From contig CABXVZ010000003.1 of assembly GCA_902515765.1 (NCBI GenBank), positions 1 to 64,000 of the forward strand: DNA of 64,000 bases. Direction: 5' to 3'. Positions 30,880 through 40,249 of this stretch are shown here, piece after piece (the stretch's first letter is position 1; every line of letters starts with the position of its first letter). The translations under genes were made by a program, and so were the position numbers. The notes beneath the pieces were generated by a model, which did not search any database, had not been told where the DNA came from, and saw nothing but the letters and a program-made list of their open reading frames with translations. The stretch comes from an uncultured Alphaproteobacteria bacterium. GTDB lineage: Bacteria > Pseudomonadota > Alphaproteobacteria > HIMB59.

Positions 30880-32061
30880 TTATCCCCTATTATTAATTTT
30901 ATCAAAATTGAGAGAACTTTTTTTATCAGCTAACAATTGAATCAATATTGCAAGTTCATTAAAGCCCGTCCATTCTTTGATAATTTTATTATTTTTGATT
31001 TCCCATTGAGTGATACCCCAAAGATAGCACTCTCTATTAGTAGGTGCTCCATAAATGCCATTTCCTTTGTGGGTTCCAACTGCACCCCATCGAATTGATA
31101 CTAAATAGCCATCTTGAGCATTGCCCATCCAATAGAGATCTTCAATACTAAGTGCAAGGTCTGGAAAGCAAGCAACCATTGAAATAATAAAATTTCTAAG
31201 ATTGTCTATTCCTTTAAACTTTCTTCCTGTTGATCCCTCAAATTCTACGTTATTAGCATAGGCATTATTTAGAGCTGAAAAATTTCTTCTATTCCAAATG
31301 GTATCATAAACTGCATGGACAAACTCTCTGAGATTTTTAATATTGTTAGGAATTTCATAACTAATTGGTTTTAGTTTTGATATTTTTCTTTTGGGTTTTG
31401 TTTTTTTAAAATCAGGTGCAAAGGGACCCCTAACTCCTTCATTGGCAATTTGTTTTGCAACTTCATGTAAATCTAGACCTAACTGTTTTATTAAACCTGC
31501 TGTATCATAGACAACATTTTCATAATAAATTTCATTATTTTTAGCTACACAATTTGCGATACAAAATAATCTGACAGTTTTACCTGTTGGTTTTGAAAAC
31601 TTACTAAAACCTGTGTTGGTTCCTGTAATTATAGTTCTATGAGAGGTATGGAAACTAGTCTTTTCATCTCCAGCCCAAATCACTTCATCTGCAAATAATC
31701 TAATATCAGGGAATGCATTATTTGTATGAATAGTATCAGAAACTATTTTTTCTGATCCAGATTGTAGTCCAAATTCATCCCACACAAGGCAATCAGGGCT
31801 ATATGTGTCATAAATATAACCAATATTCTTTTCTTCCCAAATAGTGTGCGTAATTCTTACAATATAGTCGATTATATTTTTATATTGTGTTTCAAAACCC
31901 TTCATTGATTGAGGATTTAATTTTTTTGGAGAAGGGTTTAGTGATTTTGAAGTGCCTCCTCCTCCATAGGCTTTTAGTGAAATATCAAAATTTTGAGGCA
32001 TATGATGATCTTTTAAATCATCAGGTCTTTTATTTTTTAATTTATTTAATTTATTATTCAT
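30880..32061 (-). CDS. Double-domain SnoaL/NTF2-like protein
   Basis: Two SnoaL units (TIWEEKNIGYIYDTYSPDCLVWDEFG... and TIWNRRNFSALNNAYANNVEFEGSTG...). Confidence 0.8.
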   Translation of the reverse strand: MNNKLNKLKNKRPDDLKDHHMPQNFDISLKAYGGGGTSKSLNPSPKKLNPQSMKGFETQYKNIIDYIVRITHTIWEEKNIGYIYDTYSPDCLVWDEFGLQSGSEKIVSDTIHTNNAFPDIRLFADEVIWAGDEKTSFHTSHRTIITGTNTGFSKFSKPTGKTVRLFCIANCVAKNNEIYYENVVYDTAGLIKQLGLDLHEVAKQIANEGVRGPFAPDFKKTKPKRKISKLKPISYEIPNNIKNLREFVHAVYDTIWNRRNFSALNNAYANNVEFEGSTGRKFKGIDNLRNFIISMVACFPDLALSIEDLYWMGNAQDGYLVSIRWGAVGTHKGNGIYGAPTNRECYLWGITQWEIKNNKIIKEWTGFNELAILIQLLADKKSSLNFDKINNRG

Positions 32062-32111
32062 AATAGATGAAGATAAAAATAATATTTATTTTAACAGATA
32101 CAATTAAAATA

Positions 32112-32147
32112 ATTCAATTTAATGAATTAATATTCAAATAAATGAAT
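32112..32147. promoter_or_regulatory. Candidate operator array ATTCA-N6-TGAAT-N4-ATTCA-N6-TGAAT between divergent SnoaL genes
   Basis: attcaatttaatgaattaatattcaaataaatgaat. Confidence 0.5.
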
Positions 32148-32174
32148 ATTGTTATTTAAAAATTAATATAAGTT

Positions 32175-33188
32175 ATGGCTGTGCAGAATTTACAAAATGA
32201 AAAAAAAATAGTTTTAGATTATTTCAATAATCTTGATAATTGCAAAAATGAAGATTTAGCAGAGATAATATCTAATCATACATCAAAGAATTTTCATATG
32301 AGATGCACTCATCCTTTTAATGAAATAAAGGGGCCAGAAAATGTAGCAAATCAATTATGGTTACCAATTAGAGACTCCTTTAAACCAATTCAAAGAAGAT
32401 TAGATATTTTCTATGCTGGAATAAACTCATTAGAAGAAAATCCAGGTGTATGGATTTCATCTATGGGTCATCTAATGGGTGTTTTTAATAAAAGTTTTTT
32501 TGGTTTACAACCTAATTACAAATCATCACTTTTAAGATTTGCTGAATTTTACAAAGTTGAAGATAATAAAATTACTGAAGGAGCTATTTTTTTAGACATT
32601 TTCAATTTCATGCAACAATTAGGTCTTTCCTTTATTCCAGAATCAACTGGTTTAGTTTGTGTAACTCCTGGTCCAATGAATCATAAAGGATTAAAATTTG
32701 AATTATCTGAAAATGGTGAAAGTATTAAAACTCTTGAAGTTATTCATAGAATGCGTGACCGATTGGTCAAAGGATCTAAAATGAAATCATTTAAGGAAGA
32801 ATTAGAACTGGATTGGAAAAAAGATATGATTTGGTGGGGACCTGGTGGAATTGGTGCTTCATATACAATAGATGGTTATACCAGAGGTCATACAAAACCT
32901 TTTGAAGAGGGTTTGGAGTTTGTTAAATTTAATGGACATATTTTAAGCAGTGCTGAAGATGATTTAGGTGGTTGGTTTGGCTGGCCAAACCTTATTATGA
33001 AATCAAAAGGAGGCTATCTTGGTTTAACTAGCCCTAGCAATATTGAGTCAGAAATGCGTGTAGTGGATTTATATAGAAGAGATGGGGATAAAATTGCTGA
33101 AAATTGGATTTTTATTGATCATCTTCATTTTTTAAAACTACTTGGAATAGATCTCTTAGAGAAAAATAAATCAATCTCTAGAACATAA
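32175..33188 (+). CDS. Double-domain SnoaL/NTF2-like protein
   Basis: Paralogous to the other SnoaL genes: WLPIRDSFKPIQRRLDIFYAG, GHLMGVFNKSFFGLQP, KDMIWWGPGGIGASYTIDGYTRGHTKPF. Confidence 0.8.
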   Translation: MAVQNLQNEKKIVLDYFNNLDNCKNEDLAEIISNHTSKNFHMRCTHPFNEIKGPENVANQLWLPIRDSFKPIQRRLDIFYAGINSLEENPGVWISSMGHLMGVFNKSFFGLQPNYKSSLLRFAEFYKVEDNKITEGAIFLDIFNFMQQLGLSFIPESTGLVCVTPGPMNHKGLKFELSENGESIKTLEVIHRMRDRLVKGSKMKSFKEELELDWKKDMIWWGPGGIGASYTIDGYTRGHTKPFEEGLEFVKFNGHILSSAEDDLGGWFGWPNLIMKSKGGYLGLTSPSNIESEMRVVDLYRRDGDKIAENWIFIDHLHFLKLLGIDLLEKNKSISRT

Positions 33189-33214
33189 AATTTTAAAAGC
33201 AATAAAAGAAAAAT

Positions 33215-33907
33215 ATGCCCAAAATAATTTTGATTTCAGGTTATATGTGTGATGAAACAATATGGCAATCTACTATAAAAACATTCAAAAATAATTATGA
33301 ACTAATAATTCCCTCTTTAAAGAATTACAAAACAGTTGAAGAAGCAGCAAAAAGTATTGGTCGACACATAGATATTGATACTTCAATAATTGGTTTTTCA
33401 ATGGGAGGATTTATTTCACTGCAGTTAGCTATAAAACATCCAGAATTTATCAAAAAATTAGTCATAGTTTCCTCTAATGGAAGAGGTATTTCCAAAATAA
33501 GAGAGAAAAAACTCAATAAATATTTAAAAGAGTCTAATCAAAATAATTTTGCAGATTTGTTTTATAAACTTCACTTCGATATTTCATTTTCAAAAAATTA
33601 TTTAGATAATAAAAAATATCAAAATGAATATTATGAAATGACTAAAAATTTAGGATATCAAACATTTAAAAATCAAACTAATTTAATACTTAATAGGCCA
33701 AATCAATTACAAAATTTAAAACAAATAAAATCTAAGACTTTAATAATAAATAGCTCGGAGGATAAGCTTTCTCTTTTAAGTATGAGTAAAGAATTAAAAG
33801 AAAAAATTAAAAATTCTAGACTAAAGATGATAAAAAATAGTTCTCATTTTGTAATGATAGAAAAACCAAAGATATTTAATAAATCTTTAATAGATTTTCT
33901 GAAATGA
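33215..33907 (+). CDS. Alpha/beta-hydrolase
   Basis: IIGFSMGGFISLQLAIKHPEFIKKLVIVSS nucleophile elbow; C-terminal NSSHFVMIEKP. Confidence 0.88.
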   Translation: MPKIILISGYMCDETIWQSTIKTFKNNYELIIPSLKNYKTVEEAAKSIGRHIDIDTSIIGFSMGGFISLQLAIKHPEFIKKLVIVSSNGRGISKIREKKLNKYLKESNQNNFADLFYKLHFDISFSKNYLDNKKYQNEYYEMTKNLGYQTFKNQTNLILNRPNQLQNLKQIKSKTLIINSSEDKLSLLSMSKELKEKIKNSRLKMIKNSSHFVMIEKPKIFNKSLIDFLK

Positions 33908-33908
33908 A

Positions 33909-35039
33909 TTAAATTTTTTTTGATGCTATCATTGTTCCCTCTACTAGGGATTTTAACTTTTCATAACAAATTTTTTCATCAACTTTACCAAAACCAGCAA
34001 AAGTACTAAAACCACAATCTGCACCAGCCATAATTTGTTCTTTTGAAACAACTTTTGAAAATTGAATAAGCCTATCTGAGACAAGATCAGGATGTTCAAC
34101 AAAATTTGAAGTAGAATCAATTACACCAGGTACAACAATTTTTTCTGAGGGTAATTTTATATTTTCAAAGACTTTCCATTCATGAGCATGCCTAGGATTA
34201 GAGGACTCAATTAACAAGTATTTAACATTAGCTTTTAAAATAATCGGCAGTATTTTCTCAAGAGGAATATCAAAAGTATGAGGTCCTTCATAATTACCCC
34301 AACAAATATGCATTCTTATTTGATCTGAAGGAATGCCTTTTAAGGAATAGTTTAGTGCCTCAACCTGTCTTTCAGCTCTCTTTAAAAACTCATTATCAGA
34401 TAGATGTTTGTAATTCATATGTCTAGCAAGTGCTAAATCTGGACAATCTAATTGGAGGTGCAAATTACTTTTGATAATGGCTTGGTATTCAAGAGACATC
34501 ATATTAGATAATTTCTCTAAATATTCGTCATCGTCTTTATAAAATTTGTTTGGCATGAAAATATTTATGACCCCAGGTGATGCTGAATTCATGAAACCAT
34601 TAGAATGATTAAATTTTTTTAGAACATCAGTGAAGTTTTTAATATCAGATTTAAGGGAGTCTTCATCTTGAATTTCTAATTCGCTCGTACAACAAGGTCT
34701 TACATAGGTAGGTGTACCTCCACTTTTTGCAATTTTTATTTTATATTCACCAAAGGCATCAAGATCTGCTGGAGCTTTTCTTTCGCTCTCCCCTGAGAAG
34801 CCTTTAAGACGATCTTTGATATAAGTTGCATAACTAATTTTGCTCATTTCACCATCACTAATAATATCTATACCTACTTCTAATTGTTGCTTAACAACAT
34901 TTTCGACATTTTTTTTAACTTCAAAATCAAATATTTTTTTGTCAAAGGTTTCTTTTTTATCTTTTGCAAAAAGTAATTCAGATAATTCTTTAGAACGAGG
35001 TAGACTTCCAACATGAGTAGTGAGTATGGATGAGGTCAT
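33909..35039 (-). CDS. MetE C-terminal-like (cobalamin-independent methionine synthase / EaCoMT-like) methyltransferase
   Basis: TTHVGSLPRSKELSELLF, IRMHICWGNYEGPHTFDIPL, LIESSNPRHAHEWKVF, MAGADCGFSTFAGFG (His/Cys/Glu/Cys Zn-site pattern). Confidence 0.88.
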   Translation of the reverse strand: MTSSILTTHVGSLPRSKELSELLFAKDKKETFDKKIFDFEVKKNVENVVKQQLEVGIDIISDGEMSKISYATYIKDRLKGFSGESERKAPADLDAFGEYKIKIAKSGGTPTYVRPCCTSELEIQDEDSLKSDIKNFTDVLKKFNHSNGFMNSASPGVINIFMPNKFYKDDDEYLEKLSNMMSLEYQAIIKSNLHLQLDCPDLALARHMNYKHLSDNEFLKRAERQVEALNYSLKGIPSDQIRMHICWGNYEGPHTFDIPLEKILPIILKANVKYLLIESSNPRHAHEWKVFENIKLPSEKIVVPGVIDSTSNFVEHPDLVSDRLIQFSKVVSKEQIMAGADCGFSTFAGFGKVDEKICYEKLKSLVEGTMIASKKI

Positions 35040-35050
35040 ATTTAAGAAGT

Positions 35051-35764
35051 TTATTTTTTACCCATAAAATTTCTATATTTCTCTTTAAATTTTTTTATAG
35101 AGATTTTCTTATTCATACTTAAATAATCAAAAATGATATTTTCTTTTTTTATTAATTTAGAAATAGCATCAGGTAGTTTTTCTAAGTTTTCTCTTTTAAT
35201 GACAACAGCACCGTGAAGGTCTGCGTGAATTAGATCATTAGGTGAGACTTCCATATCGAAAATATTGACTTTACAATTTATTTTATGGATTTGATTATAT
35301 CCATGACCTACTCTAATTTCTCCACTTAAAATTTGAAATTTTTTATCAATTGAACCTAAATCTCTAACAGCTCCATTGGTTACAGCACCCTCAAAGCCAA
35401 AACGGTGGTGAATTGTTGCATTAACCTCCCCCCACCAGGCACCAATAGTGTTGGTTTTATCTTTATCTTCTATTACACAAATTTTTGGATCTGTGCCTTC
35501 ATGCATGTATTCATAATAATTTTCTCTATTTTTATTAATATTAGTATTCTTCTTCTTTCTAGAGGTAATGATAGCTGTTTTAGCAAAACCAATTATAGGT
35601 CTATGTATGGGGTTAGAACTAATCATTGTTTTATTTGTAAAACCTTCTTGACGAAGTAAGGGGTCAATTATTTCAAGAGAGTTAGAAACAGTTGGAGTAT
35701 CGAACTTTCTTATAAAATTAATAATTTTTTTTTCTTTAGAAGAAAGTTTAATGGGGTTATTCAT
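35051..35764 (-). CDS. RraA-like / 4-hydroxy-4-methyl-2-oxoglutarate aldolase family protein
   Basis: GAVTNGAVRDLGSID, DLIHADLHGAVVIKRENLEKLPDAI; internal ATG at 35764 overlaps the upstream stop, so likelier than the track start at 35794. Confidence 0.8.
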   Translation of the reverse strand: MNNPIKLSSKEKKIINFIRKFDTPTVSNSLEIIDPLLRQEGFTNKTMISSNPIHRPIIGFAKTAIITSRKKKNTNINKNRENYYEYMHEGTDPKICVIEDKDKTNTIGAWWGEVNATIHHRFGFEGAVTNGAVRDLGSIDKKFQILSGEIRVGHGYNQIHKINCKVNIFDMEVSPNDLIHADLHGAVVIKRENLEKLPDAISKLIKKENIIFDYLSMNKKISIKKFKEKYRNFMGKK

Positions 35765-36735
35765 TAACCAGTTTTTAACAAAATTTGTTTCCAAATACTA
35801 GTTTCATCAAATAATACCCATTCATTTTTAATACCCCGCGGACCGAATTCAGCATGAGAAATACCCATTACATATACATCAGCATGACTTGGTTCACCAA
35901 AATTACCAGAACCAGAGTGTATCCCACTCAAGGACCATCTTACAGCAGCTTTAGCATATTCGTTAGGTTCATTAAGAAAACTTACATGTTCTATTTTGAA
36001 ACTTGCATCTGGAAATGCGGATAAAAGAGATGACCAAAAAGTTTTGACATCCTGCCATCCATAACCTGTAAAACCACCAGGTTGTTCCTGATTAATAGCT
36101 CTATCGTAACAATTTTCAATTGTATCTAAATTTTTACTAAAAATATTTTTTAAAATATCAGCATATTCATAGCCAATATTTTGATCAGGTAATTTTATTT
36201 GAGTATATTTTAAATCTGGATCTGTATTTTTATTAAAAGGAATTGGACAATTATCTAACCCCCCTTGATTTTCAATTAATTGAGTTGCATAGGTTTTAGG
36301 GTCTAAGTTTAATTGTCGAATTATTGAACCTTGGTCTCTTACAAGCCACTCGTCATAAACTTGGTTATTTTTACAAGCACAATCAGCTATTACTCTGTAA
36401 GTAAGTTTTTTACCTGTAGCTTCACCATATACACCATTATTTGCATGTGTAGCTCTAGATAAAATTCTATGAGAGGAAAGATAGCCTTCGGTATCATTGC
36501 CGATCCAAATAACATCTTCACCCAATAATTGACGATCTGGGAATTCTTTTAAAGTTGCATAGGTAGCTTTAACAACAGTTTCTGGACCGTAGATTATACC
36601 ATCTGGAAATCTTACAGGTATTCCTTCAGCATAATATTGCATGATTGACTCCACATCTTTTTCTTCCCAGATTTGGTAGGTTATCTTCAGGATATAATCA
36701 GGGAAATCTTTAAACTTCTTGTCAAAACCTTCCAT
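35764..36735 (-). CDS. Double-domain SnoaL/NTF2-like protein
   Basis: TYQIWEEKDVESIMQYYAEGIPVRFPDGIIYGPETVV..., second unit with AFPDASFKIEHVSFL. Confidence 0.8.
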   Translation of the reverse strand: MEGFDKKFKDFPDYILKITYQIWEEKDVESIMQYYAEGIPVRFPDGIIYGPETVVKATYATLKEFPDRQLLGEDVIWIGNDTEGYLSSHRILSRATHANNGVYGEATGKKLTYRVIADCACKNNQVYDEWLVRDQGSIIRQLNLDPKTYATQLIENQGGLDNCPIPFNKNTDPDLKYTQIKLPDQNIGYEYADILKNIFSKNLDTIENCYDRAINQEQPGGFTGYGWQDVKTFWSSLLSAFPDASFKIEHVSFLNEPNEYAKAAVRWSLSGIHSGSGNFGEPSHADVYVMGISHAEFGPRGIKNEWVLFDETSIWKQILLKTG

Positions 36736-36742
36736 AATAAAA

Positions 36743-37714
36743 TTAGTTTTTTTGGCGAACTATAAAGACACTTCCATCTTTACCACTGATATTTTTTATA
36801 CTTCGAGTTGAATTTTTAGGAGAAGAAAAGGTATCTTTAGATCCAATAATAACTTTTTGATCATCGCAGGTAATTTCCCACTCTCCTTCTAAACATAGAA
36901 ATATTTCAGACTCAGCTAATGTATATGGGTGAATATGAGAATTTTCGCCTTTTAATAAAGTTAGTCCAAATCCAGTGTTATGTTCAATTAAAGGGCTTAG
37001 ATCTTTTTCATGAATTTTGAAATTATCAATATAATTTAAAATTGTATTAGAATTAAAATGTCCATCGTCTTGAAGGTATTTATCATGATCTTTTGCACGG
37101 ATTACAAACTTTTCTATTTCCTCAGAAGTATAATTATCAAATTTATCTAATTCGTTATCTTGAATTGGTTTTATAGCACTCTTACCCTCTGGAATATTAT
37201 TTTTATCTAAATCTATTAAGGAATTATCATCTAAAAGAACCATTCCTGAATCTTTTGCTTTTTTTAGTAATGATGGTGTCCATGTAATTACACCTGGGTC
37301 GTTCTCACCTAAAACCACAAATAAGTGGGCGTCTTGATCGCTGACATTTTGAAAACCTCTAAACATATTAGTTGGGAAAGAAGCCACATCCCCTGCGTTA
37401 CAGACAACCTCGCCTTCTTTACCTTCGGTACCCCAATAAAATCGCCAGGATCCAGAAAAAATTAAAAAAACCTCAGCTGTAGTATGACTATGAAGACCTG
37501 AGCCATTCATGGGAGCTGCTCTTACAGCACCAATATTAAAACCATGTTCTTCTGCTATTTTGACACTTTGTTTAGTATCTTCACTTACGCCTGGGCCAAC
37601 TATAGAATAATTAGACCTATCTTGATGACCTTTTAATTTACCTTCAACAAAAGGAACTTCACTGGGAATAAGATCTTTAAATTTTACTAAACGATTTTGG
37701 ATATCTGCTGTCAT
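36743..37714 (-). CDS. Cupin-domain protein (two cupin-like segments)
   Basis: MNGSGLHSHTTAEVFLIFSGSWRFYWG and GENSHIHPYTLAESEIFLCLEGEWEIT. Confidence 0.85.
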   Translation of the reverse strand: MTADIQNRLVKFKDLIPSEVPFVEGKLKGHQDRSNYSIVGPGVSEDTKQSVKIAEEHGFNIGAVRAAPMNGSGLHSHTTAEVFLIFSGSWRFYWGTEGKEGEVVCNAGDVASFPTNMFRGFQNVSDQDAHLFVVLGENDPGVITWTPSLLKKAKDSGMVLLDDNSLIDLDKNNIPEGKSAIKPIQDNELDKFDNYTSEEIEKFVIRAKDHDKYLQDDGHFNSNTILNYIDNFKIHEKDLSPLIEHNTGFGLTLLKGENSHIHPYTLAESEIFLCLEGEWEITCDDQKVIIGSKDTFSSPKNSTRSIKNISGKDGSVFIVRQKN

Positions 37715-37732
37715 TTTTTAAAATATTTTTTT

Positions 37733-37768
37733 ATTCATTTTTTATGAATATTATTCATAATATTGAAT
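37733..37768. promoter_or_regulatory. Candidate operator array ATTCA-N7-TGAAT-N3-ATTCA-N6-TGAAT in cupin/SnoaL divergent promoter
   Basis: attcattttttatgaatattattcataatattgaat. Confidence 0.5.
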
Positions 37769-37817
37769 AAATCAATTTAATATTATATTAATTGTGAATA
37801 AATAAAGGAAATATTCT

Positions 37818-38912
37818 ATGAGCAAAATTGAAAATTTTACAACGGGAATTCCAATGGATAGTAATGCAAAAATTATAAATTTGGACCCTCAAACAAACAT
37901 ATTAAATAAAAAAAAGATAAGAAATTTATTAAAAAATATAGTTGAGTCCAATGATCAAAGTTTAAGTGAAAATATCAATAATGCATATCATGAGAATGCT
38001 ACAATTAATGCCTTTCATCCCATTAATGATTTAGAGGGAATTTCAGATATTACAAATAAACTTTGGAAGCCTCTCTTGCATTCTTTTCCAGATCTGGAAA
38101 GAAGGGATAATTTAGTTATTGGAGGAAGTTTTCAAAATAGAGTTTATGTTGCAACAGTTGGACATTTAACGGGTACTTATACTAACCCTTGGTTAAATGT
38201 GCCTACTAGTGGCAAAACAATTCATTTAAGAATTTGTGAAGTACATCAAATAGAAAACGAAAAAATTATTAATTCTCATATCTTAATTGATATCATGGAC
38301 TTTATTCGTCAGGCTGGATTTTGGACCGTTAACCCCTCATTAGGTATTGAAGAAATGTGGCCAGGTCCCATTACTGGTGAAGGAACAACATTTGAAAACT
38401 TAGATTTAAATCTGTCAGCTGCCTCTCTAGACCAAGGTTTAACAATGCAAAGAAGTCTTAATATTAAACCAGAAACCGATCCTGATGCTACTAAGGATTA
38501 TGTGAGAGAAAAATTAATTGACCACCCTCAAAAAGATTACTGGCACCCAAAAATGATGTGGTACGGTCCTTGCGGTATAGGAACAGCCAGGGGATTAAAA
38601 GGTTTTGTTGAACATCATCAATTGCCATTTAGATTAACTTTTAAAGAAAGAGATTACTGGAAAATTGGGCATTATATAGAAATAGGTGATGGTAATTTTT
38701 CTATGACTGGTGGATGGCATAGCATTCAATGTGTTCATGGATCAAGTGATTGGCTTGGATATGAAGCAACAAAAAAAACAGTAACAATGAGAGTGATGGA
38801 TTTTTATTTACACCATGAAGGGTTAATAAGAGAAAATTGGGTACCAATTGATATAGCTCATATTTTGTATCAGTTGGATGTGGATGTTTTAAATTTGATA
38901 CATAAAAAATAA
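37818..38912 (+). CDS. Double-domain SnoaL/NTF2-like protein
   Basis: LWKPLLHSFPDLERRDNLVIGGSF, GHLTGTYTNPWLNVPTSGKTIHLRICEVHQIE, HPKMMWYGPCGIGTARGLKGFVEHHQLPF. Confidence 0.8.
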   Translation: MSKIENFTTGIPMDSNAKIINLDPQTNILNKKKIRNLLKNIVESNDQSLSENINNAYHENATINAFHPINDLEGISDITNKLWKPLLHSFPDLERRDNLVIGGSFQNRVYVATVGHLTGTYTNPWLNVPTSGKTIHLRICEVHQIENEKIINSHILIDIMDFIRQAGFWTVNPSLGIEEMWPGPITGEGTTFENLDLNLSAASLDQGLTMQRSLNIKPETDPDATKDYVREKLIDHPQKDYWHPKMMWYGPCGIGTARGLKGFVEHHQLPFRLTFKERDYWKIGHYIEIGDGNFSMTGGWHSIQCVHGSSDWLGYEATKKTVTMRVMDFYLHHEGLIRENWVPIDIAHILYQLDVDVLNLIHKK

Positions 38913-38914
38913 AT

Positions 38915-40237
38915 ATGGCAATTGAATATATTAAAAAAAGCACCAATGAAAAACAAAGGTCTGATGATAATGAAAAAGTCAAAGAGATTGTTGAAAATAC
39001 TTTAAAAGAAATTGAGCTAAGAGGTGACAACTACATAAGAGAACTCTCAGAGAAATTTGATAACTACTCCCCTTCTCACTTTAAGCTATCAGAAGAAGAG
39101 ATTAATGAATTAGTTAATGAAGTATCTGATGACGATATTGATGATATCCAATTTGCTCAAGAACAAGTTAGGTCATTCGCAATAGCACAATTAAAAACAT
39201 TAAATGAAATAGAACTACAAACTCAACCAGGAGTTATACTTGGTCACAAGAATATTCCAGTTCAAGCTGTAGGGTGCTATGTGCCTGCTGGGAAATTTCC
39301 AATGGTAGCCTCCGCTCATATGTCAGTCGTTACTGCATCAGTTGCTGGTGTACCAAGAATTATTGCTACCACTCCCCCTTTTCAAGGAAGACCAAATCCT
39401 GCAGTAGTTGCAGCAATGAAAATGGGAGGGGCACATGAAATTTATGTTCTTGGAGGCATGCAAGGAGTTGGTGCTATGGCTATTGGAACAGAAACTATAA
39501 AACCCGTAGATATGCTCGTTGGACCGGGAAATGCCTATGTTGCTGAAGCTAAAAGACAGTTGTATGGAAGAGTTGGTATTGACTTATTTGCAGGACCCAC
39601 AGAAACGATGGTTATTTGTGATGACACAGTGGATGCAGAAATATGTGCTACAGATTTACTCGGCCAAGCAGAGCATGGCTATAATTCCCCTGCAATAATG
39701 ATAACTAATTCTAAAAAATTGGCTCAAGAAACTCTTAAAGAAATAGATAGGCTTTTAGAAATTCTACCTACAAAGGATACAGCAAGTATAAGCTGGAGCG
39801 ATTATGGTGAGGTTATTTATTGTGAAACATATGAAGAAATGTTGTCTAAAGCTAATGAAATTGCTTCTGAACATGTTCAAGTGATGACTGATAGAGATGA
39901 TTGGTTTTTAGAAAATATGACTTCTTATGGGGCTTTATTCTTAGGTGCGAGGACTAATGTTGCTAACGGCGATAAAGTAATAGGAACAAATCATACTTTA
40001 CCTACTAAAAAAGCAGGAAGATACACTGGTGGATTATGGGTTGGAAAATTTATTAAAACACATACTTATCAAAAAATTACAACAGATGAAGCGGCAACAA
40101 AAATAGCAGAATATGGCTCAAGACTATCTCACTTAGAGGGCTTTATAGGTCACGCGGAACAATGTAATGTTCGTGCAAGAAGATACGGTGGTATTAATGT
40201 TGGATACGGAAAACCTGTATCTAAAATTAAAAAATAA
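38915..40237 (+). CDS. Histidinol dehydrogenase-family protein (catabolic HisD-like, e.g. HpsN-like alcohol dehydrogenase)
   Basis: VGCYVPAGKFPMVASAHMSVVTASVAGV, VDMLVGPGNAYVAEAKRQLYG, DLLGQAEHG; located in a catabolic cluster, not a his operon. Confidence 0.9.
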   Translation: MAIEYIKKSTNEKQRSDDNEKVKEIVENTLKEIELRGDNYIRELSEKFDNYSPSHFKLSEEEINELVNEVSDDDIDDIQFAQEQVRSFAIAQLKTLNEIELQTQPGVILGHKNIPVQAVGCYVPAGKFPMVASAHMSVVTASVAGVPRIIATTPPFQGRPNPAVVAAMKMGGAHEIYVLGGMQGVGAMAIGTETIKPVDMLVGPGNAYVAEAKRQLYGRVGIDLFAGPTETMVICDDTVDAEICATDLLGQAEHGYNSPAIMITNSKKLAQETLKEIDRLLEILPTKDTASISWSDYGEVIYCETYEEMLSKANEIASEHVQVMTDRDDWFLENMTSYGALFLGARTNVANGDKVIGTNHTLPTKKAGRYTGGLWVGKFIKTHTYQKITTDEAATKIAEYGSRLSHLEGFIGHAEQCNVRARRYGGINVGYGKPVSKIKK

Positions 40238-40249
40238 GTAAAATAAAGA

